A stretch of 64,000 nucleotides of DNA from assembly GCF_900108025.1 (NCBI RefSeq), contig NZ_FNUS01000001.1, positions 558,001 through 622,000 of the forward strand, in the 5' to 3' direction. A program made the translations under genes and the position numbers. Below the pieces are notes generated by a model. That model was given only the letters and a program-made list of their open reading frames with translations. It did not search any database and was not told where the DNA came from. The stretch comes from Halpernia humi. Its GTDB lineage: Bacteria; Bacteroidota; Bacteroidia; Flavobacteriales; Weeksellaceae. Shown here one piece after another: positions 17,794-26,019 of the stretch (positions are counted from its first letter, which is position 1; the number at the start of each line of letters is the position of its first letter).

Positions 17794-19863
17794 ATGAAAA
17801 AACTCACAATCGCAGTTTTAGCACTTTCTAGTCTTGGCTTCGTCAATCTCAGTTATGCACAAGAAAAAACAACACCTACAGAAATGCAAAATAATTCTGA
17901 AATGAAAGACGTAGGTCTCAATCTCTCCTATCGTGATATTACAGTTCGCCCTCAAGATGATTTTTACAATTACGTAAACGGTGGCTGGATGAAGACGGCT
18001 AAAATTCCTTCAGATAAACCAAGTTGGGGCTCATTTAACGAGCTTAGAGATAAAACCGATGACGCTTCTCTACAAATTTTAAATAAAATTTTAAGTGAAA
18101 AATTTCCAGACAATTCTGAAGGCAAAAAAATTCAAGATTTATACGCTACTTTTACGGATGTTGCAACCCGCGATGCAGACGGAATTAATCCGATCAAATC
18201 AGATTTAGCCAAGATTGATGCTATAAAAAGTATTGCAGATCTACAATCTTATTTAATAGAAGCCACCAAAACTGGTGACAATCCTTTCTACAATTGGTAT
18301 GCTTCTGCAAATATGAAAGATTCAAAAATGAACGCTGTTTATTTAGGCAGCCCAAGTTTGGGCTTGGGTAGAGATTATTATCAAAAAGAATCTGAAGCCA
18401 ACACAAAAGTTTTAGAAGAATATAAAAAATATGTTGCTTCTATGTTAGATGTTTTAGGTGAAAAAAATACACAGCAAGGCGCGATGCGCATAGTAGAATT
18501 TGAAAAAAGATTGGCCTCTTACCTCTTAACTTTGGAGCAAAATCGCGATGCCAATTTACGCTACAATCCTGAAACGATGCCACAATTAAAAGCAATTGTA
18601 ACGCACGTAGATTTACCAGAATATTTATCTAAAATTGGTGTAAATACCGATCAAGTCATTGTAGGTGAATTAAACTATTATAAAAACATGGATTCATTTA
18701 TGAACGAGCGCACTTTGCCGCTGCTAAAAGAATATATGAAATTTCACTTGCTCTCTGGCAACGCTGGAAGTTTATCTCAAAAATTAGATCAAATGAGGTT
18801 TGATTTCTTCTCTAAATATCTGCGCGGTCAACAAGAACAACAACCAATGGATAAACGTGGCTTAAATTTAGTAAATGGCGTTTTAGGCGAAGCTTTTGGG
18901 AAATTATATGTCGAAAAATATTTTCCGCCAGAAGCCAAATCACAAATGCTAACCATGATTGATTACATTAAAAAAGCCTTCAAACAACATATTGCGGATT
19001 TAAAATGGATGTCGCCTACGACAAAAGAAAAAGCGCAAGAAAAATTAGCAAAATTTACCGTGAAAGTTGCCTACCCAGATAAATGGAAAGATTATTCTAA
19101 ATTAATATTGAAATCGCCAGCAGAAGGCGGAACACTTTATTCTAATCTTCAAAATGTATCTGAATGGGCTTATCAAAAGAAATTAGACAAAGTAGGAAAA
19201 CCAGTTGATAAATCTGAATGGGGAATGACGCCGCAAACAGTGAACGCTTATTACAGTTCATCTAACAATGAAATCGTTTTTCCAGCTGCGATTTTGCAGC
19301 CGCCATTTTTCAACTTTAAAGCAGATCCTGCAGTGAATTTTGGTGGAATTGGCGCTGTAATTGGCCACGAAATTTCACACGGTTTTGACGATAGCGGTTC
19401 TAAATTTGACGGTGATGGAAACTTAAATAATTGGTGGACAGACGCCGATAGAGCAAATTTTGAAAAAGCCACCACAAAATTAGGCGAGCAATACAGCGCT
19501 TATGAACCTGTAAAAGGAAGTTTCGTAAACGGAAAATTCACAATGGGAGAAAATATTGGTGATTTGGGTGGTTCTTCCGTAGCGTATGATGCACTTCAAA
19601 TGTATTTAAAAGACCACGGAAACCCTGGAAAAATAAGTGGCTATACACAAGATCAACGCTTTTTTATGAGTTGGGCAACCGTTTGGCGCACAAAATCTAC
19701 AGATAAATATATGAGCAACCAAGTAAAGACCGACCCGCACTCTCCTGGTTATTACCGTTCTTTTGGACCAATTATTAATTTAGATGCCTTCCAAAATGCA
19801 TTTAATTTAAAACCGGGCGACAAATTGTATAAAGCGCCAGAAGACAGAATTAAAATTTGGTAA
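17794..19863 (+). CDS. M13 family zinc metallopeptidase, secreted paralogue
   Basis: A 689-residue paralogue of the preceding M13 gene, colinear along its length. The zinc site is HEISH (GAVIGHEISHGFDDSG) with ENIGDLGG as the third-ligand motif and NAYYSS in place of NAYYNP. Instead of a lipobox it has an ordinary signal peptide ending near SYAQ, so the two copies probably differ in location: soluble periplasmic or exported versus lipid-anchored. Both end in the same DRIKIW tail. Peptide degradation for nutrition or turnover is the likely role. Confidence 0.93.
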   Translation: MKKLTIAVLALSSLGFVNLSYAQEKTTPTEMQNNSEMKDVGLNLSYRDITVRPQDDFYNYVNGGWMKTAKIPSDKPSWGSFNELRDKTDDASLQILNKILSEKFPDNSEGKKIQDLYATFTDVATRDADGINPIKSDLAKIDAIKSIADLQSYLIEATKTGDNPFYNWYASANMKDSKMNAVYLGSPSLGLGRDYYQKESEANTKVLEEYKKYVASMLDVLGEKNTQQGAMRIVEFEKRLASYLLTLEQNRDANLRYNPETMPQLKAIVTHVDLPEYLSKIGVNTDQVIVGELNYYKNMDSFMNERTLPLLKEYMKFHLLSGNAGSLSQKLDQMRFDFFSKYLRGQQEQQPMDKRGLNLVNGVLGEAFGKLYVEKYFPPEAKSQMLTMIDYIKKAFKQHIADLKWMSPTTKEKAQEKLAKFTVKVAYPDKWKDYSKLILKSPAEGGTLYSNLQNVSEWAYQKKLDKVGKPVDKSEWGMTPQTVNAYYSSSNNEIVFPAAILQPPFFNFKADPAVNFGGIGAVIGHEISHGFDDSGSKFDGDGNLNNWWTDADRANFEKATTKLGEQYSAYEPVKGSFVNGKFTMGENIGDLGGSSVAYDALQMYLKDHGNPGKISGYTQDQRFFMSWATVWRTKSTDKYMSNQVKTDPHSPGYYRSFGPIINLDAFQNAFNLKPGDKLYKAPEDRIKIW

Positions 19864-19882
19864 TCTTATATTTCTAATTGAT

Positions 19883-19914
19883 AAAGCCTTTCATAAAATA
19901 TTATGAAAGGCTTT
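19883..19914 (+). terminator. Terminator after the second M13 gene
   Basis: AAAGCCTTTCATA and TATGAAAGGCTTT form a perfect stem followed by T residues, about 20 bases past the stop. Confidence 0.88.
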
Positions 19915-19951
19915 TTTATTCCGTAACTTTAACAATTATTAAAATTAAAAA

Positions 19952-20800
19952 ATGAAATTTAACGCAGAAAAAAATATAGTTTTAGAAAATAATAAAGGAA
20001 AGAAATTTTTAGCAGATTTATACACACCAGAAAGCGCTGAACCTTTGCCTTTGGTTATTTTCGCCCACGGTTACAAAGGTTTTAAAGATTGGGGCGCGTG
20101 GAATTTAATGGCTGAAAAATTTGCAAAAGCAGGTTTTATTTTTGCGAGTTTTAATTTTTCTATGAATGGAATTGGCTTAGAAAATACCTCAGAATTTACC
20201 GATATTGATGCTTTTTCCGAAAATAATTATACCCAAGAATTAGATGATTTAGAAGTTGTAATTAACTATTTTTCTAAACTAAAGTCAGTCGATATTTCTA
20301 AAATCACTTTGCTCGGGCATTCTCGTGGTGGCGGCATTTGTGTTTTAAAAGCCTCAGAAGATTCTAGGATTTCTTCTTTAATCACTTTAGGAAGTGTAGA
20401 TTCTATGGATAGATTTGTGACTGGCGAAAAATTAGAAGATTGGAAAAATTCTGGCATTTACAACACTTTTAACAGTAGAACAAAGCAGCAAATGCCGCAT
20501 AAAATTCAGTTTTTAAATAATTATTTAGAAAATAAAGAAAGATTAGATGTAGAAAAAGCCGCAAAATCTTTAAAAATTCCTGCTTTAATTATTCACGGAA
20601 ACAATGATGAAAGCGTTAAAATATCAAATGCAAAAAATCTAAATAAATGGATTTCTCATTCCAAATTAATTTTAGTAGAAAATACTGGACATACTTTTAA
20701 TACAAAAGAACCTTGGACGGATTTCAAACTTCCCGTCGCCATGAATTTTGTTGCAAAAAGCGCAATTAATTTTCTAAAAGATTTGCATTACTCTTTATAA
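19952..20800 (+). CDS. Alpha/beta hydrolase of the dienelactone hydrolase/S9-like group
   Basis: A 282-residue cytosolic hydrolase without a signal peptide. VIFAHGYKGFKDWGAWN gives the HG oxyanion loop, LLGHSRGGG is the nucleophile elbow with Ser near residue 120, LIIHGNNDESV carries the acid, and ENTGHTF the base His. It is similar to proteins annotated as X-Pro dipeptidyl-peptidase-like or dienelactone hydrolases. Substrate unknown. It is convergent with the flavin reductase gene, with six bases between stops. Confidence 0.8.
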   Translation: MKFNAEKNIVLENNKGKKFLADLYTPESAEPLPLVIFAHGYKGFKDWGAWNLMAEKFAKAGFIFASFNFSMNGIGLENTSEFTDIDAFSENNYTQELDDLEVVINYFSKLKSVDISKITLLGHSRGGGICVLKASEDSRISSLITLGSVDSMDRFVTGEKLEDWKNSGIYNTFNSRTKQQMPHKIQFLNNYLENKERLDVEKAAKSLKIPALIIHGNNDESVKISNAKNLNKWISHSKLILVENTGHTFNTKEPWTDFKLPVAMNFVAKSAINFLKDLHYSL

Positions 20801-20805
20801 ATTTT

Positions 20806-21630
20806 CTAATTGACGATTAAAATTTCCCAAGCCTCAGAAATTTTACTTTCTAAAAGTAAACACTGCGCTTTTTTGTGAATTTCTAAATCTTCAGAAAAAT
20901 TTCCGTTTGGCAGTTTTTCAATATTGGCAAGCATTCCCAAATCGTTTCCTGTAAAAACTTTAGAGTTCTTAATATTTTGAGGAAGTTCGTCGTAGCCAAT
21001 TCCTTTTGTTACCAAAGGTTTCGGAACTTCGAACAAGGTTTCTTTAGACGTTTTTCCGTACCAATTTCCACCCAATCTGGAAACCAAATTGAGTTTTGTT
21101 TGGTCTAAAATTCCGTTTTCATCCAAATATATTTCATTAACGTGAAGTTTTAAAACTTCACAAATAACTAAATTTCCTGCGCCACCTTCTTTTCCTAAAG
21201 ATTTAATTTCTAAAACTTTACATTCCATATTAACCGGACTTTCTACAATTAATGGTGGTTTTACTAAATCTGCCGGTTTCATAGTTAAACCCGCTTTTAC
21301 AAATTCATTTACGCCATTTTCATATTCTGTAGAAGCCAAAGAAACTTGCTGCACCATATCAAAATTCACATTTCCAATCACCACTTCTGGCACCTCCAAA
21401 AGATTTTCTAAAGTGTGTTTTGTGGTATTGTCGCGCACTCTTCTTGCCGGAGAAAAGACCACAACTGGCGGATTTGAAGAAAAAATATTAAAGAAACTAA
21501 ATGGCGAAAGATTAATGTTTCCATTTTTATCAACAGTAGAAGCCAACGCGATTGGTCGTGGCGCGATGGCTGTTTGCAATAAAGTTTGAAGTTGGAGATT
21601 ATTGAGGTCTTTTAAATTGATTGATTTCAT
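20806..21630 (-). CDS. Flavin reductase-like protein (FMN-binding split barrel)
   Basis: A 274-residue member of the flavin reductase-like split-barrel family. PRPIALASTVDKNGNINLSPFSFFNIFSSNPPVVVFSP is broken here by conserved Ser/Asn/Pro positions typical of FMN binding, of which IALASTVDKNGNINLSPFS is the core. Family members reduce flavin with NAD(P)H for a partner oxygenase or act on unknown substrates. It lies in the same orientation as the tyrosine-degradation genes fahA and hppD, separated from them by the GxxExxY element. A functional connection to that pathway is possible but unproven. Confidence 0.8.
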   Translation of the reverse strand: MKSINLKDLNNLQLQTLLQTAIAPRPIALASTVDKNGNINLSPFSFFNIFSSNPPVVVFSPARRVRDNTTKHTLENLLEVPEVVIGNVNFDMVQQVSLASTEYENGVNEFVKAGLTMKPADLVKPPLIVESPVNMECKVLEIKSLGKEGGAGNLVICEVLKLHVNEIYLDENGILDQTKLNLVSRLGGNWYGKTSKETLFEVPKPLVTKGIGYDELPQNIKNSKVFTGNDLGMLANIEKLPNGNFSEDLEIHKKAQCLLLESKISEAWEILIVN

Positions 21631-21642
21631 ATTTTTATAATT

Positions 21643-22189
21643 AGTTTAACCACAAAGTCACAAAGTGTTTTTAAATAACTTTTTACAAAAGTTCATAAAG
21701 GATAAAATCAAGATAATTGTCGATAGTAATCATTTACATAGGTTTCGTGCCCTTGATTCGTTATATTTTTAACATTAAAATTTATTAATATTCCCTTTGG
21801 TTTTTTCATTAAATTTATATAATTAAGTATTTGCGCGCGGTGAATATCTTGTAAAATAGAAACAGATTTTATTTCAATCACGATTAAATTTTCCACTAAA
21901 AAATCGCAAAAAAAGTCGCAAACCAGATCTTTTCCTTTATATGAAACAGGAACTTGTAACTGAGATTCAAATTTTATTTCTCGTAATTTTAATTCTTCCT
22001 CTAAACATTTATGATAGACGCTTTCTAAAAGTCCAGGGCCAATTATTTTATGTACTTCTATAGACGCGCCGTTTATTTTATAAGTTAAATCGTCAATTTG
22101 TTTTTGAGTAATAATCATTTTAATTAAAATTTGTAAAAAACTTTATGAACTTTTAAAATCTATTAGGAAGTATTCTTTGTGATTAAACT
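21643..22189. mobile_element. Inverted-repeat-bounded element carrying a GxxExxY gene
   Basis: The left end (21643-21700) and the reverse complement of the right end (22141-22189) share AGTTTAAYCACAAAG at the outside and AAAAGTTCATAAAG at the inside, with a less conserved stretch between. They enclose exactly one gene. I see no clear target duplication. The outer CACAAAG motif is a common Bacteroidota intergenic repeat. A mobile or once-mobile unit is an inference from this structure. Confidence 0.6.
21708..22118 (-). CDS. GxxExxY family protein (PD-(D/E)XK nuclease-like)
   Basis: A 136-residue GxxExxY protein. The name motif is seen in GPGLLESVYHKCL near residue 30, and the nuclease-like core in DFFCDFLVENLIVIEIKSV near residues 70-88, where D and EIK suggest a PD-(D/E)XK site. 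QILNYINLMKKPKGILINFN is the conserved C-terminal part. The family is widespread and multicopy in Bacteroidota and often annotated as hypothetical or NADH:ubiquinone oxidoreductase by error. No experimental function is known to me. It lies inside an inverted-repeat-bounded unit. Confidence 0.85.
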   Translation of the reverse strand: MIITQKQIDDLTYKINGASIEVHKIIGPGLLESVYHKCLEEELKLREIKFESQLQVPVSYKGKDLVCDFFCDFLVENLIVIEIKSVSILQDIHRAQILNYINLMKKPKGILINFNVKNITNQGHETYVNDYYRQLS

Positions 22190-22195
22190 AAACTC

Positions 22196-23443
22196 TTATT
22201 TAGCAGGCAAAATCTGCCCAGAAACCTCACCAAAACCGACACGAATGCCATCTTTTTCTGCCCAACCTTTCATTATAATTGTATCATTATCATTGATGAA
22301 TTTTCGCTCTGTTCCATCATTTAATTTTATCGGATTTGTACCGCGCCAAGTAAGTTCTAGCATGGAGCCGTAAGAATTTTTATCTTTCCCAGAAATGGTT
22401 CCTGAAGCATACAAATCACCGACTTCTACGTTGCATCCATTTACGGTGTGATGCGCCAATTGCTGCGCCATATTCCAATACATAAATTTAAAATTACTTT
22501 CTGAAATTAAATTTTCTGTCCCGTTTTCTGGTTTTAAATAAACTTCTAAATTAATATCAAAATTTTTATCGCCTTCAAATTTCAAATAATCCAAAACTTC
22601 TGGATCTTGCTTTGGCGAAGCGGTTCTAAATGGTACGAGTGCTTCTAAAGTCACAATCCAAGGTGAAATTGAAGAGCCGAAATTTTTCCCTAAAAAAGGG
22701 CCGAGTGGCACATATTCCCAAGATTGAATATCTCTCGCGCTCCAATCATTAAATAAAACCATTCCGAAAATTGAATCTTCTGCATTTTCAACTGAAATGG
22801 AATCACCCATTTCTGTATTTTCATTGACGATGAATCCCATTTCAAGTTCAAAATCTAACTGTTGAGAAGGGCCAAAAATTGGGGAAACGGCATCTTTTGG
22901 CTTGGTTTGTCCTTTCGGCCGGTGAATTTCTACACCAGAAATTACGATTGAAGATGCTCTGCCGTGATAACCAACTGGCAGATGTTTCCAGTTTGGAAGA
23001 AGTGCGTTTTCAGGATCGCGGAACATCGCACCAACATTTGTGGCATGTTCGATGCTGCTATAAAAATCGGTATAATTCGGCACGTGAACTGGCATCATCA
23101 TTTGCACTTGATCTAAGTCAAAAAAACAATCTGAAATACTTTTTTCATCTTTTGCCAAAGGAGAATTTTCTAAAAATAATTCTTGCAACTTAAGCCGAAC
23201 TGCATTTGTAATGGGCTTTCCTAATTCTATAAATGCATTTAAAGTATAGGCTTCAAAATAATTTTCTGTTAAACCTTCAACTTCATCTAAAAAACCATAA
23301 TCATAAAGTGTTGCAAGATCCACAACCATATCGCCAATTCTGGTGCAACAAGCGATGTATTCTTTGTTAAAAACGGCTACACCAAAGGGAATATTGTGAA
23401 TTGAAAAATCTGAATTTTCAGAATATTGGGTAAAAGAAGTCAT
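22196..23443 (-). CDS. fahA: Fumarylacetoacetase
   Basis: A 415-residue fumarylacetoacetate hydrolase, the last enzyme of tyrosine degradation, giving fumarate and acetoacetate. The N-terminal SH3-like domain occupies about residues 1-110. The catalytic domain begins at DFYSSIEHATNVG, where Asp binds the metal and His acts as base, and continues through LPVGYHGRASS, LDFELEMGF and NDWSARDIQSWEY. Its length matches the eukaryote-type enzyme. With hppD 0.6 kb upstream on the same strand it marks a homogentisate pathway. Confidence 0.95.
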   Translation of the reverse strand: MTSFTQYSENSDFSIHNIPFGVAVFNKEYIACCTRIGDMVVDLATLYDYGFLDEVEGLTENYFEAYTLNAFIELGKPITNAVRLKLQELFLENSPLAKDEKSISDCFFDLDQVQMMMPVHVPNYTDFYSSIEHATNVGAMFRDPENALLPNWKHLPVGYHGRASSIVISGVEIHRPKGQTKPKDAVSPIFGPSQQLDFELEMGFIVNENTEMGDSISVENAEDSIFGMVLFNDWSARDIQSWEYVPLGPFLGKNFGSSISPWIVTLEALVPFRTASPKQDPEVLDYLKFEGDKNFDINLEVYLKPENGTENLISESNFKFMYWNMAQQLAHHTVNGCNVEVGDLYASGTISGKDKNSYGSMLELTWRGTNPIKLNDGTERKFINDNDTIIMKGWAEKDGIRVGFGEVSGQILPAK

Positions 23444-23486
23444 AAAATTAAATGTTAAAATTAAAGTCTAAAAGTTACGAAAATAA

Positions 23487-23510
23487 AAAACTTTGCTAGT
23501 GCAAAGTTTT
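23487..23510 (-). terminator. Terminator after the 23.5-kb secreted protein gene
   Basis: AAAACTTTGC and GCAAAGTTTT pair around ACTA, followed by T residues on the minus strand, just beyond the stop at 23518. Confidence 0.75.
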
Positions 23511-23517
23511 AAAAATT

Positions 23518-23976
23518 TTATTTTAGATAATTTGTTTCGAGCCATTTTTCGCCGGTGTTGACGTCTATAAGGTACCAATAACCGCGGTAAAAATTGAGTA
23601 ATAAATTATAAACCTTCGGAACGGGTATTTTTACGCCTTCCAAAATATCGGCACGCACAGAAATACTGTTGTGTTTGCGCATAATGTCGCCATTAAAAAT
23701 ATTAGAAAAAGAATCGCCAGTTTTTTTATCATCAATTAATTCAATTACTTGAACTTTATTGTCGGGCAAAAATTCTATAATATGCCTTTCAGAATGATCG
23801 GGCGCATCTACTAAAACAAAGAATTTTTTACCTTCCAACTTGTAATCGTCATAATCTTTTTGGCTTTTGTTATTATTTTCGAGTTTATCTAAAATTTTAT
23901 TAATTAAGCCAAAATTTTGAGCATTTACTGCGCCAACAGAAAATATCAAGAACGCAAATGCAAGTATTTTTTTCAT
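23518..23976 (-). CDS. Secreted protein of unknown function
   Basis: A 152-residue exported protein with a signal peptide (MKKILAFAFLIFSVGAVNAQ). The mature part is mixed charged and aromatic (RGYWYLIDVNTGEKWLETNY at the end) and resembles no family I can name. It lies between hppD and fahA with a 47-base gap after hppD and has its own terminator, so it may be cotranscribed with hppD. No function inferred. Confidence 0.6.
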   Translation of the reverse strand: MKKILAFAFLIFSVGAVNAQNFGLINKILDKLENNNKSQKDYDDYKLEGKKFFVLVDAPDHSERHIIEFLPDNKVQVIELIDDKKTGDSFSNIFNGDIMRKHNSISVRADILEGVKIPVPKVYNLLLNFYRGYWYLIDVNTGEKWLETNYLK

Positions 23977-24023
23977 AAAATGTGTTTAAAATAAGAATAG
24001 CAAATATCTAACAATTTTTTCAA

Positions 24024-25154
24024 TTATAAGTTACCTCTTTTCTCTTGTTCTTTTTCTAAAGCTTCAAATAGAGCCTTGAAATTTCCGGCACCAAAACTTT
24101 GTGCACCGTGTCTTTCTATAATTTCATAGAAAAGCGTTGGTCTATCTTCAACTGGTTTAGTAAAAATTTGCAATAAGTAGCCTTCTTCATCATGATCAAT
24201 TAAAATCCCTAAATCTTGTAATACTTTTACATCTTCATCAATTTTCCCTACTCTTTCTGGTACCATATCGTAATAGGCTTCGGGTGGTGCGTCAAGAAAT
24301 TCAACACCGCGAGATTTTAATTCTTTTACAGTTTTTACAATGTCTTTTGTGGCCACTGCAATATGTTGAACACCTTCGCCTTCGTAATAATCTAGATATT
24401 CTTCTACTTGGGATTTTCGCATTCCTTCTGCGGGTTCGTTTATCGGAAATTTAGAATATCCGTTTCCGTTGCTCATTACTTTAGACATTAATGCAGAATA
24501 TTCTGTATTAATTTGCTTGTCATCAAACGATAAAATATTCACGAATCCCATTACTTCTTCGTACCATTTCACCACAGGAAGCATTCGGTTCCAGCCGACA
24601 TTTCCCACGCAGTGATCTACGTATAAAAGCCCTGTATCAGAAGGATTATAATCACTCTCCCACTTCACAAAACCTGGCATAAATTCGCCAGAATAATTTT
24701 TTCTTTCTATAAACATGTGCACAGTTTCGCCATAAGTGTAAATGCCTGCCATTTTTACTTCTCCATTTTCATCGGAAATTGTTTTTGGTTCCATATATGG
24801 TTTTCCGCCCCGTTTTGTGGTTTCTTCAAAAGCTTTATATGCATCATCAACCCAAAGAGCCAGAATTTTCACACCATCGCCATGTTTCCTTTGGTGTTCT
24901 ACAATTGGTGAATCTGAATTTAATCCCGAAGTTAAAACCAATCTTATTTTTCCCTGTTGCAAAACATAAGAGGCGCGATCACGAACACCCGTTTCTGGGC
25001 CAGAATACGCTAAACTCTGAAAACCAAAAGCTGTTTTGTAATAATGTGCGGCTTGCTTGGCATTTCCAACATAAAATTCTAAATAATCAGTACCATTTAT
25101 TGGTAAAAAATTTTCGGCTTGTGCTATTTTTTCAGCAAAAGTAAGTGTGGACAT
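24024..25154 (-). CDS. hppD: 4-hydroxyphenylpyruvate dioxygenase
   Basis: A 376-residue two-domain VOC-fold dioxygenase that converts 4-hydroxyphenylpyruvate to homogentisate. The Fe(II) ligands are recognisable as His in LLYVDHCVGNV, His in GVQHIAVATKDI and Glu in LFYEIIERHGAQ. The C-terminal GAGNFKALFEALEKEQEKRG is the conserved gating helix. It pairs with fahA downstream. Homogentisate 1,2-dioxygenase, the intervening enzyme, is not in this window, nor is a maleylacetoacetate isomerase. Confidence 0.96.
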   Translation of the reverse strand: MSTLTFAEKIAQAENFLPINGTDYLEFYVGNAKQAAHYYKTAFGFQSLAYSGPETGVRDRASYVLQQGKIRLVLTSGLNSDSPIVEHQRKHGDGVKILALWVDDAYKAFEETTKRGGKPYMEPKTISDENGEVKMAGIYTYGETVHMFIERKNYSGEFMPGFVKWESDYNPSDTGLLYVDHCVGNVGWNRMLPVVKWYEEVMGFVNILSFDDKQINTEYSALMSKVMSNGNGYSKFPINEPAEGMRKSQVEEYLDYYEGEGVQHIAVATKDIVKTVKELKSRGVEFLDAPPEAYYDMVPERVGKIDEDVKVLQDLGILIDHDEEGYLLQIFTKPVEDRPTLFYEIIERHGAQSFGAGNFKALFEALEKEQEKRGNL

Positions 25155-25654
25155 TTTTTCTTTTTTTACTTAATATTTTGTATATGCCAATTTACGAAAA
25201 ATTAAATAATTAGTAAAAACTCAGAAACTGATTTTCACCCCAATAATTGCGTAATTTATATTTTTTGCCTTACCCAAATTACTACGTTAGAAAGATAAAT
25301 TTTTAGAAATTGTTTAATATTGAGACACTCAGAAATATAAAATAGAATTTAAACGAGAGAAGATATAAGTTCTAAATAAAAATTTCTCCCTTTCACAATC
25401 AAGCTATAAAATCCTTGAAATTTTCTTCTAAATATTTGTTTTATTAATAGTTTTATGAAATTTATTTAACAATTTAGATAAGGATTTAAATTCGATTATT
25501 ATTTAGTTTTACCTAAAGCCAATTTTGAATTTAATATTTAGAAACGGGCGTAAGTCTTCTCCTATTTGTGTTTTTTCAAAAAATTATTATTCAAACTCAA
25601 GTTGATAAGAAAAAAATTATAACTAAAGGTTCCCTTATTAAAATTTATTATCGT
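25155..25654. other. 500-bp intergenic region between hppD and arsR
   Basis: Very AT-rich and without any credible open frame, RNA gene or long repeat that I can see. It must hold the hppD promoter on the left and part of the arsR promoter on the right. Confidence 0.5.
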
Positions 25655-25668
25655 AATATTGCAATATT
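25655..25668. promoter_or_regulatory. Probable ArsR operator
   Basis: The perfect 14-base palindrome AATATTGCAATATT lies 13 bases before the arsR ATG. It overlaps TAATATTG, a one-off match to the -7 box TAnnTTTG. ArsR/SmtB repressors bind such imperfect palindromes over their own promoter, so autorepression relieved by As(III) is likely. Confidence 0.65.
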
Positions 25669-25681
25669 AAATAATAATTAA

Positions 25682-26011
25682 ATGGGTGCAACAAAAACAG
25701 AACATTATACCGATTCGCAAAATGAAATTGCCATTCTTGCAAAAGCACTAGGACATCCTGCAAGAATTGCTATTTTACAATATTTAGCCACCGTAAATAC
25801 TTGTATTTGTGGCGATATAGTGAATGAATTGCCTTTATCACAGCCAACGGTTTCCCAACATTTAAAAGAATTGAAAAATGCTGGATTAATTAAAGGGAAT
25901 ATTGAAGGAAACTCTATCTGCTACTGCATCGACGAAAATAGTTTAGTAAAAATTAAAAATTTTATTAGTGGAATATCCACAGAAATCTTGAAAACCAGCA
26001 ATTGCTGCTAA
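25682..26011 (+). CDS. arsR: ArsR family metalloregulator
   Basis: A 109-residue winged-helix repressor. AKALGHPARIAILQYLA opens the fold, QPTVSQHLKELKNAGLI is the recognition helix, and GNSICYCID is the wing. Cys residues in NTCICGDIV sit at the place of the As(III)-binding ELCVCDL of classic ArsR, and the C-terminus ends SNCC, adding possible thiolate ligands. It is followed after eight bases by arsM, and a palindromic operator precedes it. Confidence 0.88.
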   Translation: MGATKTEHYTDSQNEIAILAKALGHPARIAILQYLATVNTCICGDIVNELPLSQPTVSQHLKELKNAGLIKGNIEGNSICYCIDENSLVKIKNFISGISTEILKTSNCC

Positions 26012-26019
26012 AATAAAAT

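Noticed and set aside
24779-25144. 121-codon frame on the strand opposite hppD
   Set aside because: The opposite strand encodes a well-conserved dioxygenase; the frame has no family features and is a shadow.
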